A stretch of 64,000 nt of DNA from contig NZ_JADZ01000027.1 of the NCBI RefSeq assembly GCF_000518645.1, positions 25,226 through 89,225 of the forward strand, in the 5' to 3' direction. This DNA is from Curvibacter gracilis ATCC BAA-807. GTDB taxonomy: Bacteria > Pseudomonadota > Gammaproteobacteria > Burkholderiales > Burkholderiaceae_C. Below are positions 7,783 to 16,394 of the stretch, in pieces. How positions within the stretch are numbered: position 1 is the first letter of the stretch; each line of letters begins with the position of its first letter. Both the position numbers and the translations under genes were made by a program. The notes beneath the pieces were generated by a model. It was not told where the DNA came from and did no database searches. It was given only the letters and a program-made list of their open reading frames with translations.

Positions 7783-8648
7783 GCGCAGCCTGGGTGTTGG
7801 AGTTTGTGCTGCTGGCTGCGCTGTGGGGCGCGTCTTTTCTGTTCATGCGCCTGGGGGCCTCGGAGTTCGGCCCGCTGGCCACGGCGGGGTTGCGGGTGAT
7901 TCTGGCCACGGTCTTTTTGTGGCCCATCATGGTCTCGCGGGGGCAGTGGCCGGCGCTGAAGGCGCAATGGCGGGCCATTTTGCTGATCGGGGTGGTGAAT
8001 TCGGCGATTCCGTTTGCCCTCTATGCCTGGGCCGTGTTGTCCATCAACACCGGGCTCGCCGCCATCCTGAATGCCACCACGCCCTTGTGCGGAGCCTTGC
8101 TGGCCTGGCTGTGGCTGGGCGAGCGCCCGGGCCGCATGAAGGCGCTGGGCCTGGCCATCGGGTTCACGGGCGTGGTGCTGCTGGCGCTCGACAAGGCCAG
8201 CTTCAAGCCCGGTGGCAGCGGCTTCGCGGTGCTGGCCTGCCTGGCCGCCACCTTCTGCTATGGCTGGGCCGCCAACCTGACACGGCGCTACCTCAGTGGG
8301 GTGCCCGCCCTGGCCAATGCCACCGGCAGCCAATTGGGCTCGGCCCTGGTGCTGGCCTTGCCGACGGCGCTGTCGTGGCCGTCGCAGGCGCCCAGCCTGC
8401 AGGCCTGGGCCGCCATCGCGGCAATTGCGGTGTTCTGCACCGGCATTGCCTACATCCTGTACTTCCGCCTCATCCTGCACGCCGGCCCCGCGCGCGCCAT
8501 GACGGTGACCTTCGTCACGCCGCTGTTCGCCGTGGCGTATGGCGGCCTGTTCCTGGGCGAGCAGATCACGCCCTGGATGGTGCTGTGCGGGGTGGTGATC
8601 GTGTGCGGAACCGCACTGTCCACCGGCCTGATCCAGATCAAAAAATAG
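7779..8648 (+). CDS. EamA/DMT-superfamily permease
   Basis: A 289-residue inner-membrane protein with about ten hydrophobic helices arranged as two EamA repeats. Each repeat shows the typical motif order, with LWGASFLFMRLG near the N-terminus and a GAxxAxxxLGE-type element, GALLAWLWLGERP, near residue 105. Relatives export amino acids or other small metabolites, but the substrate cannot be read here. The ATG at 7779 overlaps the ogt stop (ATGA), which supports coupling. It ends with a charged QIKK tail, as is common in the family. Confidence 0.88.
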   Translation: MSAAWVLEFVLLAALWGASFLFMRLGASEFGPLATAGLRVILATVFLWPIMVSRGQWPALKAQWRAILLIGVVNSAIPFALYAWAVLSINTGLAAILNATTPLCGALLAWLWLGERPGRMKALGLAIGFTGVVLLALDKASFKPGGSGFAVLACLAATFCYGWAANLTRRYLSGVPALANATGSQLGSALVLALPTALSWPSQAPSLQAWAAIAAIAVFCTGIAYILYFRLILHAGPARAMTVTFVTPLFAVAYGGLFLGEQITPWMVLCGVVIVCGTALSTGLIQIKK

Positions 8649-8849
8649 CGGAACGCATTCCGAGCAAGGCGCCTCCCAGGGTTTGCCCGCCCTCAGACAC
8701 GGCCCACCTCGCCCTGGGACGGGCTGTCAGCCCTCTACACTTGGGTTCATTGAGCAGTCCGGCGCCCTGCCCCTGGCCCAAGGCTTCAGCGGCAGTCGCA
8801 GGGGCCGGAGCCGGTGTGCACGGCTTCATGACAGGAACGAGGTGATGGG

Positions 8850-11800
8850 TTGATTGACTTTCCGCTTGATTTGGCGGTGAACAGCGGTATCACGGCAGCA
8901 GTCGTTGGCGTGTTCCTGCTGCTGCCACCCGGCTGGCTGTTGACCCCCACCTTCCGCCAACGCCTGTTCACCGGCACGCTGTTGGGCCTGGCCTCGGCAA
9001 CAGCCATGTACTGGAGCGTGCTGGCGGGACTCTCACCCACCGCCGAAGTTCGGCCGGCCTACCTCACCCTGGCCTTGTACATCCTGGGCCGGCAGGTCGG
9101 GCTGATCGCACTGCTGCCCACGCTGCTGGCGACCATGGTCCTGCACCTGCCTGCCACAGGCCCCCACCTCGCGCTGACCTTGATGCTGATGGCCTGGGCC
9201 GATGTGTGCCGCCAGGTGCTGCGGCGTGAACTGTCCACCGTCTCGCCGCGGGTCAGGGTGTGGCTGTCCTTGCTGATGCTGGCAGCCGGGGTCCAGGTGC
9301 TGATGCTGCTCGCCGCCCAGTTGGGCTGGGTGAGCAATCCGTCGCACGCCCAACTGTGGCGATATGCGGGCAGCACCTTGCTGCTGGGTTGCTGCCTGGA
9401 ACTGCTGCTGGGCCGGGCGCGCTACGAAATGCAGCTGCAGCGGCGCGAGAACGAACTGCTGCAGGTGCTGGACTCCTCAGGTGGCGGGCGCTGGATCTGG
9501 GACGTCCCCCGGCACCGGACCACCTTCCAGGGCAGCTTCTACGACCAGTTCGACCTCAGCGGCCCCCGCGGCACCGACCCCTGGCAGGTCTGGTTCCAGC
9601 ACTGGCACCCTGAAGACGCCCAGCGGCTCGAACGCATCCGGCAGGACCTGCTGCGCAGCCCCGACGACGCCTTCGAGACCGAATTCCGCGTGCACGACCG
9701 CGACGGCCGCTGGCATTGGGTGCTGGCACGCGGGCGCATTGTCGAGCGTGACGAACTGGGCCAGGCCACGCGCGTGGTGGGCATGCACCACGACATCACC
9801 GCCAGCCACCAGGCCAGCGACGCCCTGCAACTGTCGCAGGCCAAGTTCCAGACCATCTACGAGGCCTTGCCTGACGCGGCAGGCATCACCCGGATCAGCG
9901 ACGGCACCTACCGGGAGGTGAACCCGGCGTTCTGCCGCCTCCTGGGGCGCCAGCGAGAAGACATCCTGGGGCACACCTCGCTGGAGCTCAACATCTGGGC
10001 CAGCCCCGCAGAGCGCGACAAGCTGCTGAGCAGCTTCCGCGAAAAGGGGCGGGTCGACAGCCTGCCCTTGCTGGCACGCAGTGTTCACGGCACGACCATC
10101 CCGGGGCGCATGTCGGCACGCCAGATCAACATGGATGGGGAGCCCTGCTTCATCTTCCTGTTCCATGACATGAGCGAGCACCAGTCCATGCAGGATGAGC
10201 TGGTGCGGGTGAACGCCCTGCTGCAACAGGCCGGCCGCATCGCCCGCCTGGGCGTCTGGGAAGACTCGCCCGAGCCTGCCGAACGGTACTGGTCGGACGT
10301 CTGCTACGAACTGCACGGGCTGCCCGCCGGTGCGGGCGTGCCCGACAACTACGTCGATCAGTTCGTGGCCCCCCCCTTCCGCGAGATTTTTCGTGAGGCG
10401 ATGCGACGCGCCGTGCTGGAGCACAAGCCCTTCGAGCACGAGGTTCAGATCGTGCGCTGCGACCAGCGTGTGGTCTGGGTCCAGGCCATGGCCGAACCCG
10501 TGGTCCAGGACGGCCGCGTTCGCCGGGTGCGCGGCGTGATCCGCGACATCGATGAAGCCCGGCGCAGCCGGGATCGCCTGCGCGAATCCGAGGAGCGTTT
10601 CTCACGCATCTTCCAGGCCATTCCCGACCCCATGGGCATCTGCAGCAAAGCCACCGGGCGCTACCTGGAAGTCAACCCGGCCTGGGAGCAGGCCACGGGC
10701 ATCAGCCGAGGCGAAGCCTTGGAGGACCAATCCACTGCCGGCCTGGGCCTGTACACGGCGGCCGAGCGCGAGGCCTTGCTGGCCACGGCCAACGCACAAG
10801 GTGTGCTGAGCGCCTATGAGGTCGACTTCACCCCCCGCGGGCAACCGACACGCACGGGTCTGCAGTCCATGCAGACCATCGAGTTCGATGGTCAGGCCTG
10901 CTGGCTGTTCGGCATCAAGGACATCACCGAGCGCAAGCAAGCCGAGCGCCTGGTGCAGGAGCGCGAAGCCCTGCTGTCGCTGACCATCGAGGCCGCCTCC
11001 CTGGCCCTGTGGGACCTCAACATGCAGACCGGCGAGGTGGTGGGTGACCGGCAGTGGCGCGAGTTGTGCGGCCTGCCCCCGGCCAGCGCCGGCGCCCCGC
11101 CCGAACGCTGGAGCGAGGTGGTTCATCCAGAAGACCTGGCCCTGGCTTTTTCGGCCCTGGATCGCCATCAGAGCCACCCCGACCAGCCCTTTGACGTGAC
11201 CTTGCGCCTGCAACACGTGGACGGCAAGGTGCGCTGGGTGCGCAACCTGGGCCGCGTGATCGCCCGCCAGGCCGACGGCAAACCCCTGCGCATGGTGGGC
11301 GTGGGCCTGGATGTGACGCGCCAGCGCGAGCAGGAAGCCCAGTTGCAGAAGCTGGCCCACTTTGACGCCCTGACGGGGCTGCCCAACCGGGTCCAGCTGG
11401 CCCAGGCCCTGGAATCCGCCATGCAGGAGGCCCGCCAGAGCGGCCAGTTGCTGGGGGTGGCCTACCTGGATCTGGATGGTTTCAAGCCGGTCAACGACCG
11501 CCTGGGCCATGGGGTGGGCGACCAGTTGCTGGTGGAGATCGCCCGCCGCCTGCAAGGCGCCATCCGGGCCAAGGACCTGGTGGCCCGGCTGGGGGGCGAC
11601 GAGTTCGTGATCCTGCTGACCCAGCCCGAGTGTCGCAAGGATTGCGAATCCACCCTCAGCCGCCTGATGCAGCGCATGGCCGAGCCGGTGCGCCTGGAAG
11701 GCGAGGCCCTGACCGTGACGGCCAGCATCGGCCTGACGCTGTACCCCGATGACGATGCCGACGCCGACACCCTGCTGCGCCACGCCGATCAGGCCATGTA

Positions 11801-12674
11801 CCTGGCCAAGCAGGCCGGGCGCAACCGCATCCACGTGTTCGATGCCGAGCGCGAACGGGCCTCGCGCGAGCACCACACCCGGCTGGACCGCCTGGCCACG
11901 GCCCTGCAGGCGGGCGAATTCTGTCTGTATGTGCAGCCCAAGGTGGACATGCAGGAAGGCACCTTGGTGGGGGTCGAAGCCCTGGCGCGTTGGCAACACC
12001 CTGAACAAGGCCTGTTGGGGCCTGGCGAGTTTCTGCCCCAGATCGAGGGCTCGGCCCTGGAAGCGCCTTTTGGCGAATGGGTGCTGACCCATTCTTTGAG
12101 CTTGCAAAGGCAGTGGCTGGCCCAAGGGCTGCGGGTGCCCCTGAGCCTGAACATCTCGGCGCGGCACCTGCAGATGGCCGACTTTCCGCAACATGTGCAG
12201 CAGTTGCTGGGGCAGTTTGCCGACGTGCCCACCTCGCTGATCGAGATCGAAATCACCGAAAGCGCCGCCCTGACCGACATCGACGCCGTGTCGGCCACCC
12301 TGGTCCAGTTGCGCAACATGGGTTTGTCGATCGCCATCGACGACTTCGGCACGGGCTACTCCTCGCTCACCTACCTGCGCCAGTTGCCGGCCGATACGCT
12401 GAAGATCGACCGCAGTTTCGTGATGGGCATGATGAGCGACATCGGCGACATGGCCATCGTGGACGGGGTGATCGGCCTGTCACGCTCTTTCGGGCTGACC
12501 TTGATCGCCGAAGGCGTCGAGACCACCGAGCAAGGCCTGCGCCTGCTGCAGATGGGCTGCACGCTGGCCCAGGGCTATGGCATCGCCCGCCCCATGCCGG
12601 CCCACGAGTTGCAGGCCTGGGCGGCCCAATGGCGCGCCCCCGAGGCCTGGGCTCAGGGTTTGGCGAAGCCGTAA
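8850..12674 (+). CDS. Membrane-anchored five-PAS GGDEF-EAL protein
   Basis: A 1274-residue cyclic-di-GMP protein. Residues 1-195 hold about five or six membrane helices resembling a 5TMR-LYT-like sensor. Roughly five PAS/PAC units follow (about 200-825), several ending in DITASHQ- or DITERKQ-type PAC linkers. A GGDEF domain with intact GGDEF near residue 916 and an EAL domain with EALARW near 1041 complete it; the EAL side keeps NISARHL, IDDFGTGYSS and AEGVETTEQG. Both catalytic sites look intact, so it may make or degrade c-di-GMP depending on the signal. It starts at TTG 8850 behind GAGGTG. The 3' end overlaps convergent modA by 22 bases. Confidence 0.92.
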   Translation: MIDFPLDLAVNSGITAAVVGVFLLLPPGWLLTPTFRQRLFTGTLLGLASATAMYWSVLAGLSPTAEVRPAYLTLALYILGRQVGLIALLPTLLATMVLHLPATGPHLALTLMLMAWADVCRQVLRRELSTVSPRVRVWLSLLMLAAGVQVLMLLAAQLGWVSNPSHAQLWRYAGSTLLLGCCLELLLGRARYEMQLQRRENELLQVLDSSGGGRWIWDVPRHRTTFQGSFYDQFDLSGPRGTDPWQVWFQHWHPEDAQRLERIRQDLLRSPDDAFETEFRVHDRDGRWHWVLARGRIVERDELGQATRVVGMHHDITASHQASDALQLSQAKFQTIYEALPDAAGITRISDGTYREVNPAFCRLLGRQREDILGHTSLELNIWASPAERDKLLSSFREKGRVDSLPLLARSVHGTTIPGRMSARQINMDGEPCFIFLFHDMSEHQSMQDELVRVNALLQQAGRIARLGVWEDSPEPAERYWSDVCYELHGLPAGAGVPDNYVDQFVAPPFREIFREAMRRAVLEHKPFEHEVQIVRCDQRVVWVQAMAEPVVQDGRVRRVRGVIRDIDEARRSRDRLRESEERFSRIFQAIPDPMGICSKATGRYLEVNPAWEQATGISRGEALEDQSTAGLGLYTAAEREALLATANAQGVLSAYEVDFTPRGQPTRTGLQSMQTIEFDGQACWLFGIKDITERKQAERLVQEREALLSLTIEAASLALWDLNMQTGEVVGDRQWRELCGLPPASAGAPPERWSEVVHPEDLALAFSALDRHQSHPDQPFDVTLRLQHVDGKVRWVRNLGRVIARQADGKPLRMVGVGLDVTRQREQEAQLQKLAHFDALTGLPNRVQLAQALESAMQEARQSGQLLGVAYLDLDGFKPVNDRLGHGVGDQLLVEIARRLQGAIRAKDLVARLGGDEFVILLTQPECRKDCESTLSRLMQRMAEPVRLEGEALTVTASIGLTLYPDDDADADTLLRHADQAMYLAKQAGRNRIHVFDAERERASREHHTRLDRLATALQAGEFCLYVQPKVDMQEGTLVGVEALARWQHPEQGLLGPGEFLPQIEGSALEAPFGEWVLTHSLSLQRQWLAQGLRVPLSLNISARHLQMADFPQHVQQLLGQFADVPTSLIEIEITESAALTDIDAVSATLVQLRNMGLSIAIDDFGTGYSSLTYLRQLPADTLKIDRSFVMGMMSDIGDMAIVDGVIGLSRSFGLTLIAEGVETTEQGLRLLQMGCTLAQGYGIARPMPAHELQAWAAQWRAPEAWAQGLAKP

Positions 12675-13429
12675 GCGGCCAGGATCTCCTGGGCGGATGC
12701 AGAACGCACGTAGCTGATGAAGCTCTGGGCCAGGGTCTGGTTCTTGCCCGCCGCGACCGGGGCGATCGGGTAGCTGACCCGCGTGCCGGTGGGCACGGTG
12801 AAGGCGATGCGCACGCGGTCTTTCTCGATCAGGGCATCGGTGCGGTACACAAAGCCCGCATCCACCTCGCCACGCGCCACATAGGCCAGCACCTGGCGCA
12901 CGCTGTCGGCATAGATCCAGCGCGGCTGCAACTCGGCCTCGAGGCCCGCGGCCTTCACGGCTTCCAGGGTGTAGCGCCCCACGGGCACGCTGGCGGGGCT
13001 GCCGGTGGACAGGCGTTTGAAGGCCGGAGCGGCCAGATCGGCCAGGGCCTTGGGGCTGGGGGTCGCCGCAGCGGGTTGCACCACCACCAGGGTGTTGGCC
13101 GCAAAGTCGACCCGGCCCGGCGCCAGCAACTGGGCGGCGGCGGCCTTGTCCATGGTCTCCTGATCGGCCGAGGCAAACACGTCCACCGGCGCCCCCTGCC
13201 GGATCTGCTGCAACAAGGGCCCGGAGGCGGCGAAGTTGAGCACCACCTTGCTGCCCGGGTGGGCCTTCTCAAAGGCCCGGGCGATGTCCTGGAACGCATT
13301 GGTCAGGCTGGCCGCCGCCGACACGGTGAGCTCCTGGGTGGGTGCCTGGGCCAGGGCAAGGCCCGATGCCAGGCCCATCAGAGCCAACAGAACAAGCCTT
13401 CGTGGTGCGCGGATGAGGGAGTGCTTCAT
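12653..13429 (-). CDS. modA: ModA-like molybdate-type substrate-binding protein
   Basis: A 258-residue periplasmic type 2 binding protein. It has a signal peptide ending SGLALAQA near residue 28, then ELTVSAAASLTNAF, the usual ModA ligand-serine motif, followed by FAASGPLLQQI and DVFASADQETMD. Family members bind molybdate or tungstate and deliver it to ModBC. No modB or modC is adjacent, so it is an orphan here; the permease and ATPase may be elsewhere or the ligand may be another oxyanion. Its end overlaps the convergent GGDEF-EAL gene by 22 bases. Confidence 0.87.
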   Translation of the reverse strand: MKHSLIRAPRRLVLLALMGLASGLALAQAPTQELTVSAAASLTNAFQDIARAFEKAHPGSKVVLNFAASGPLLQQIRQGAPVDVFASADQETMDKAAAAQLLAPGRVDFAANTLVVVQPAAATPSPKALADLAAPAFKRLSTGSPASVPVGRYTLEAVKAAGLEAELQPRWIYADSVRQVLAYVARGEVDAGFVYRTDALIEKDRVRIAFTVPTGTRVSYPIAPVAAGKNQTLAQSFISYVRSASAQEILAAYGFAKP

Positions 13430-13478
13430 GATCGCTATTCCGTAAATGAATAGCGAATGTTAAGCCCATCGGCACCGA

Positions 13479-13886
13479 TCAGTGCGCACTCACCCAGTTC
13501 TCGACCACCAGACCCGGGAAAGCCAGAAAATCAGATTCATTGTTGGTGACGAGCACCATCTGGAGCGCCATGGCTTGCGCGGCAATCAATTTGTCCAGCG
13601 CATTTCTGTTGCGTTCTCGGTGTTGGGCCCGCAAAGGCCCGTAAGCGCGTGCCGCAGCAGCGTCAAAGGGCGCCACCTGGATATCTTCGAGCAGGCCGGC
13701 CAATGCCGCCTGGTTACGTGCCTGGGCTTCAGGGGAACACGCGATACCGAACTCCAGTTCGGCCAATGTGATCGCGGAGATCACGACATCCCCCACATAG
13801 CAGGCGGCAAAGCGCTCACGCACCTGCGGCGGCTGGTGCTTCATCAAGTAGATGCAGATGTTGGTGTCGAGCATGTAGCGCGCCAT
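13479..13886 (-). CDS. vapC: VapC-type PIN-domain toxin
   Basis: A 135-residue PIN-domain ribonuclease. Acidic positions of the family are visible: D7 in YMLDTN, the glutamates in LAELEFG near residue 45, D in NALDKLIAA near 97 and D in TNNESDF near 115. These bind Mg in VapC toxins, which cut tRNA or other structured RNA. The ATG at 13886 overlaps the vapB stop as TGATG; a GTG three bases earlier is an alternative start. It lies directly downstream of vapB, the standard antitoxin-first order. Confidence 0.92.
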   Translation of the reverse strand: MARYMLDTNICIYLMKHQPPQVRERFAACYVGDVVISAITLAELEFGIACSPEAQARNQAALAGLLEDIQVAPFDAAAARAYGPLRAQHRERNRNALDKLIAAQAMALQMVLVTNNESDFLAFPGLVVENWVSAH

Positions 13887-14122
13887 CACAGAGCCTCACG
13901 CTCAGCGGCTTCGTCCTGGGCACGGCCATCGGCCATGAAATCGGGTGAAAACTCAGCAAACTTGCCCAGAACATCGCCCATGCGGCGCCGCGCCGGCCGA
14001 ATCAGCAATTCATCGCCTCGGCGCTCGATGACCAGATCGAGGTCCCATTGGGCATAGGCCAACTCGGCGGGAATGCGAACGGCTTGGGAATTGCCATTCT
14101 TGAAGAGCTTGGTTTGAATCAT
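13886..14122 (-). CDS. vapB: VapB-type (AbrB/SpoVT fold) antitoxin
   Basis: A 78-residue swapped-hairpin AbrB-type DNA-binding antitoxin. The N-terminus MIQTKLFKNGNSQAVRIPAE is the classic VapB/MazE-like signature, followed by RRGDELLIRP and a C-terminal acidic arm that would cover VapC. The ATG at 14122 starts this fold; the upstream in-frame extension lies in the promoter and operator and is not coding. VapB proteins repress their own operon, and a perfect 28-base palindrome sits across the predicted promoter just upstream. Expressed with vapC from overlapping codons. Confidence 0.92.
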   Translation of the reverse strand: MIQTKLFKNGNSQAVRIPAELAYAQWDLDLVIERRGDELLIRPARRRMGDVLGKFAEFSPDFMADGRAQDEAAEREAL

Positions 14123-14138
14123 GGCCGCCTTGAAAACA

Positions 14139-14166
14139 AAATAGGATGTACATGTACATCCTATTT
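14139..14166. promoter_or_regulatory. Perfect 28-base palindrome, probable VapBC operator
   Basis: The half site AAATAGGATGTACA and its exact reverse complement abut with no spacer and are centred between 14152 and 14153. The palindrome covers the -10 element and predicted transcription start of vapBC, which is where VapB dimers or VapBC complexes usually bind for autorepression. It stands out from the GC-rich surroundings by its AT content. Confidence 0.8.
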
Positions 14167-14185
14167 GGGATTCCTGGGTTGTCAA
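14158..14185 (-). promoter_or_regulatory. vapBC promoter
   Basis: On the minus strand a perfect TTGACA (14185-14180) is followed after 16 bases by TAGGAT (14163-14158), placing the start of transcription near 14151 and the vapB ATG about 29 bases downstream. The -10 hexamer lies inside the vapBC palindrome, so operator binding would block RNA polymerase. Confidence 0.7.
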
Positions 14186-14248
14186 ATCCGGGCCAGACAA
14201 AGGGCTCAGCAGACGGCGACGGCCTGCCGCCGCCGCGTGGCGCCGTGC

Positions 14249-16144
14249 TCAGCCTGGCTGCACCATGTCGCGCACCTGTTGCAGCGCAGCGGGGTCGTCC
14301 ATGGTGGTCAGGTCACCCGGGTCGCGGCCTTCGCACACGGCCTGCAGGGCCCGGCGCAGCAGCTTGCCGCTGCGGGTCTTGGGCAGCACGTTGACGATCA
14401 GCACGCGCGAGGGCCGGGCCACGGCGCCCAGTTGGCCGTCCACCACCTTCATGATCTCGCCTTCGAGCTTGAGGCGGGCCGCATCGCTGTCGACCGAGGC
14501 CGCGTCCTTGGGCACCACAAAGGCCATCGCCACCTGGCCCTTGAGCTTGTCGGCCACCCCGACCACCGCCACTTCGGCCACATTGGGGTGGCTGGAGATG
14601 CTCTCCTCGATCTCGCGGGTGCCCAGGCGGTGGCCGGCCACGTTGATCACGTCGTCGGTGCGGCCCAGGATGAAGAAATAGCCGTCTTCGTCGCGGATGC
14701 CCCAGTCGAAGGTGCTGTACACCAGCTTGCCCGGGATGCTCTTCCAATAGGTGTTCACGAAACGCTGGTCATCGCGCCAGACCGTCTGCATGCAGCCCGG
14801 CGGCAGCGGCCCTTCGATGGCCACCACGCCCTTCTGGTTGGGCCCCTTGAGTTCTTCACCGGTGGACTCATCGAACAGCTTGACGTCGTAGCCATACATG
14901 GCCAGCCCCGGGCTGCCGAACTTGCTGGTCTGGGTCTGCACACCATTGGCCAGCGTGAGAATGGGCCAGCCCGATTCGGTCTGCCAGTAGTTGTCGATGA
15001 TGGGCACATTGAGCGCACTGCTGATCCACTGCGCGGTCGGCTCGTCCAGCGGCTCGCCCGCCAGGTACAGGGCCTTGAGGCTGGACAGGTCGTACTTGCT
15101 CAGGTAGGCCGGGTCTTGCTTCTTGAGCACGCGCACCGCTGTGGGGGCGCTGAACATGCGGGTGACCTTGTATTTTTCGACCAATTGCCACCAGATGCCG
15201 GCATCGGGCCGGGTCGGCAGGCCTTCGTAGACGATGGTGGCCATGCCGGCAATCAAGGGGCCATAGACGATGTAGCTGTGCCCCACCACCCAGCCGATGT
15301 CGCTGGTCGAGAAATACGTTTCGCCAGGGTTGCCCTGGAAAATGTGCTTCATGCTGGCGGCCAGGGCCACGGCGTAGCCCCCCGTGTCGCGCTGCACGCC
15401 CTTGGGCTTGCCCGTGGTGCCACTGGTGTAAAGGGTGTAGCTGGGGTGGGTGGAGTCAACCCACTCGCAGGGCACCTGGGCATCCAGGTGTTTCTGACGC
15501 AGATCCGCCCAGCGGTGGTCACGCCCGGCCACATAGCTCAACGCCACCAGCCCGCGTTCGACCAGCAGCACGGCGCTGGGCTTGTGCGCGGCCAGGCTGA
15601 TGGCGGCATCCAGCAACGGTTTGTAAGGCACGGGCTTGCCGCCGCGCGACCCACCATCGGCACTCACGATCACCACCGGCTCGGCGTCATCGATGCGCGA
15701 GGCCAGGGCCCCGGAGGCAAAGCCCCCGAACACCACGGTGTGCAAGGCCCCGATGCGGGCACAGGCCAGCATGGCAAAGGCGGCCTCGGCAATCATGGGC
15801 ATGTAGATCAGCACCCGGTCACCCTTGCCCACCCCAAGAGACTTGAGCGAGGCGGCCATGCGCTCGACCTCGCGCTGCAGCTCGGCGAAGGTGTAGACCC
15901 GCTCGGTGTCGGTTTCGGTCGAGACCGCAATCAGAGCAGCCTGGTCGCCCCGAGTGGCCACATGGCGGTCCACGGCGTTGTGGCACAGGTTGGTGGTGCC
16001 ACCGACGAACCAGCGCGCAAACGGCGGGTTGCTGTAGTCACAGACCTGCTGGGGCGGCTGTTGCCAGTCGATCAGGGCGGCCTGTTCGGTCCAGAAGGCG
16101 TCGCGCTCTGTCAAGGAGCGCTGATGGAATTGTGCGTATGTCAT
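14249..16144 (-). CDS. prpE: Propionyl-CoA synthetase
   Basis: A 631-residue acyl-CoA synthetase of the PrpE group that converts propionate, ATP and CoA to propionyl-CoA. It has the ACAS N-terminal motif near residue 1-60, the P-loop-like YTSGTTGKPKG near residue 241, the adenylation motif YWQTESGWP near 385 and the C-terminal catalytic lysine in KTRSGKLLRR near 600. HTVVFGGFASGALASRIDD is characteristic of PrpE. No prp catabolic genes are next to it. GGAG precedes the ATG. It is divergent from the HD-GYP gene across a 250-base region holding an AT-rich palindrome and an FNR-type box. Confidence 0.94.
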   Translation of the reverse strand: MTYAQFHQRSLTERDAFWTEQAALIDWQQPPQQVCDYSNPPFARWFVGGTTNLCHNAVDRHVATRGDQAALIAVSTETDTERVYTFAELQREVERMAASLKSLGVGKGDRVLIYMPMIAEAAFAMLACARIGALHTVVFGGFASGALASRIDDAEPVVIVSADGGSRGGKPVPYKPLLDAAISLAAHKPSAVLLVERGLVALSYVAGRDHRWADLRQKHLDAQVPCEWVDSTHPSYTLYTSGTTGKPKGVQRDTGGYAVALAASMKHIFQGNPGETYFSTSDIGWVVGHSYIVYGPLIAGMATIVYEGLPTRPDAGIWWQLVEKYKVTRMFSAPTAVRVLKKQDPAYLSKYDLSSLKALYLAGEPLDEPTAQWISSALNVPIIDNYWQTESGWPILTLANGVQTQTSKFGSPGLAMYGYDVKLFDESTGEELKGPNQKGVVAIEGPLPPGCMQTVWRDDQRFVNTYWKSIPGKLVYSTFDWGIRDEDGYFFILGRTDDVINVAGHRLGTREIEESISSHPNVAEVAVVGVADKLKGQVAMAFVVPKDAASVDSDAARLKLEGEIMKVVDGQLGAVARPSRVLIVNVLPKTRSGKLLRRALQAVCEGRDPGDLTTMDDPAALQQVRDMVQPG

Positions 16145-16211
16145 CTGATTGATCTCCTCTCACCGACTCCGGGACCCCACGGCGGCAAGCCAGGCTTGGG
16201 GGCTTGGGTCC

Positions 16212-16223
16212 ATTCAATTGAAT
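16212..16223. promoter_or_regulatory. 12-base palindrome in the AT-rich prpE upstream region
   Basis: ATTCAATTGAAT is a perfect palindrome 68 bases upstream of the prpE start, in a strikingly AT-rich patch (16212-16238) that is the likeliest place for the prpE promoter. No clear -35/-10 pair could be fixed. The function is a guess. Confidence 0.3.
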
Positions 16224-16316
16224 TCATAATTATTCATCAGGGGCTTGCTCAGACCTGACAGGCAGGCGGCGGCCCAAGCGAGACCAGCCGCCGCGTTGCC
16301 TGTTCAATACACGAAC

Positions 16317-16330
16317 TTGATTTGCATCAA
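16317..16330. promoter_or_regulatory. FNR/ANR-type box
   Basis: TTGATTTGCATCAA matches the FNR-family consensus TTGAT-N4-ATCAA at all ten fixed positions. Its centre lies 71 bases upstream of the HD-GYP start codon and about 180 bases from prpE. FNR-type regulators respond to oxygen through an iron-sulfur cluster. Which of the two divergent genes it controls is not settled by spacing, since no strong -10 element is placed for either. Confidence 0.65.
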
Positions 16331-16394
16331 GATAAAACGATACTGAGGCCCTTGGGGCCCAGCCTTCGGTGTTCCAATCTCGGCGGCGCGCACC

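Noticed and set aside
8674..8719. TCCCAGGG and CCCTGGGA arms downstream of the EamA gene
   Set aside because: The loop is about 30 bases and there is no T run, so it is not a convincing terminator; likely chance in GC-rich DNA.
14048..16258. 736-codon plus-strand frame opposite prpE
   Set aside because: It mirrors prpE and spans the vapBC promoter region. Only prpE has matching domain motifs and a Shine-Dalgarno.
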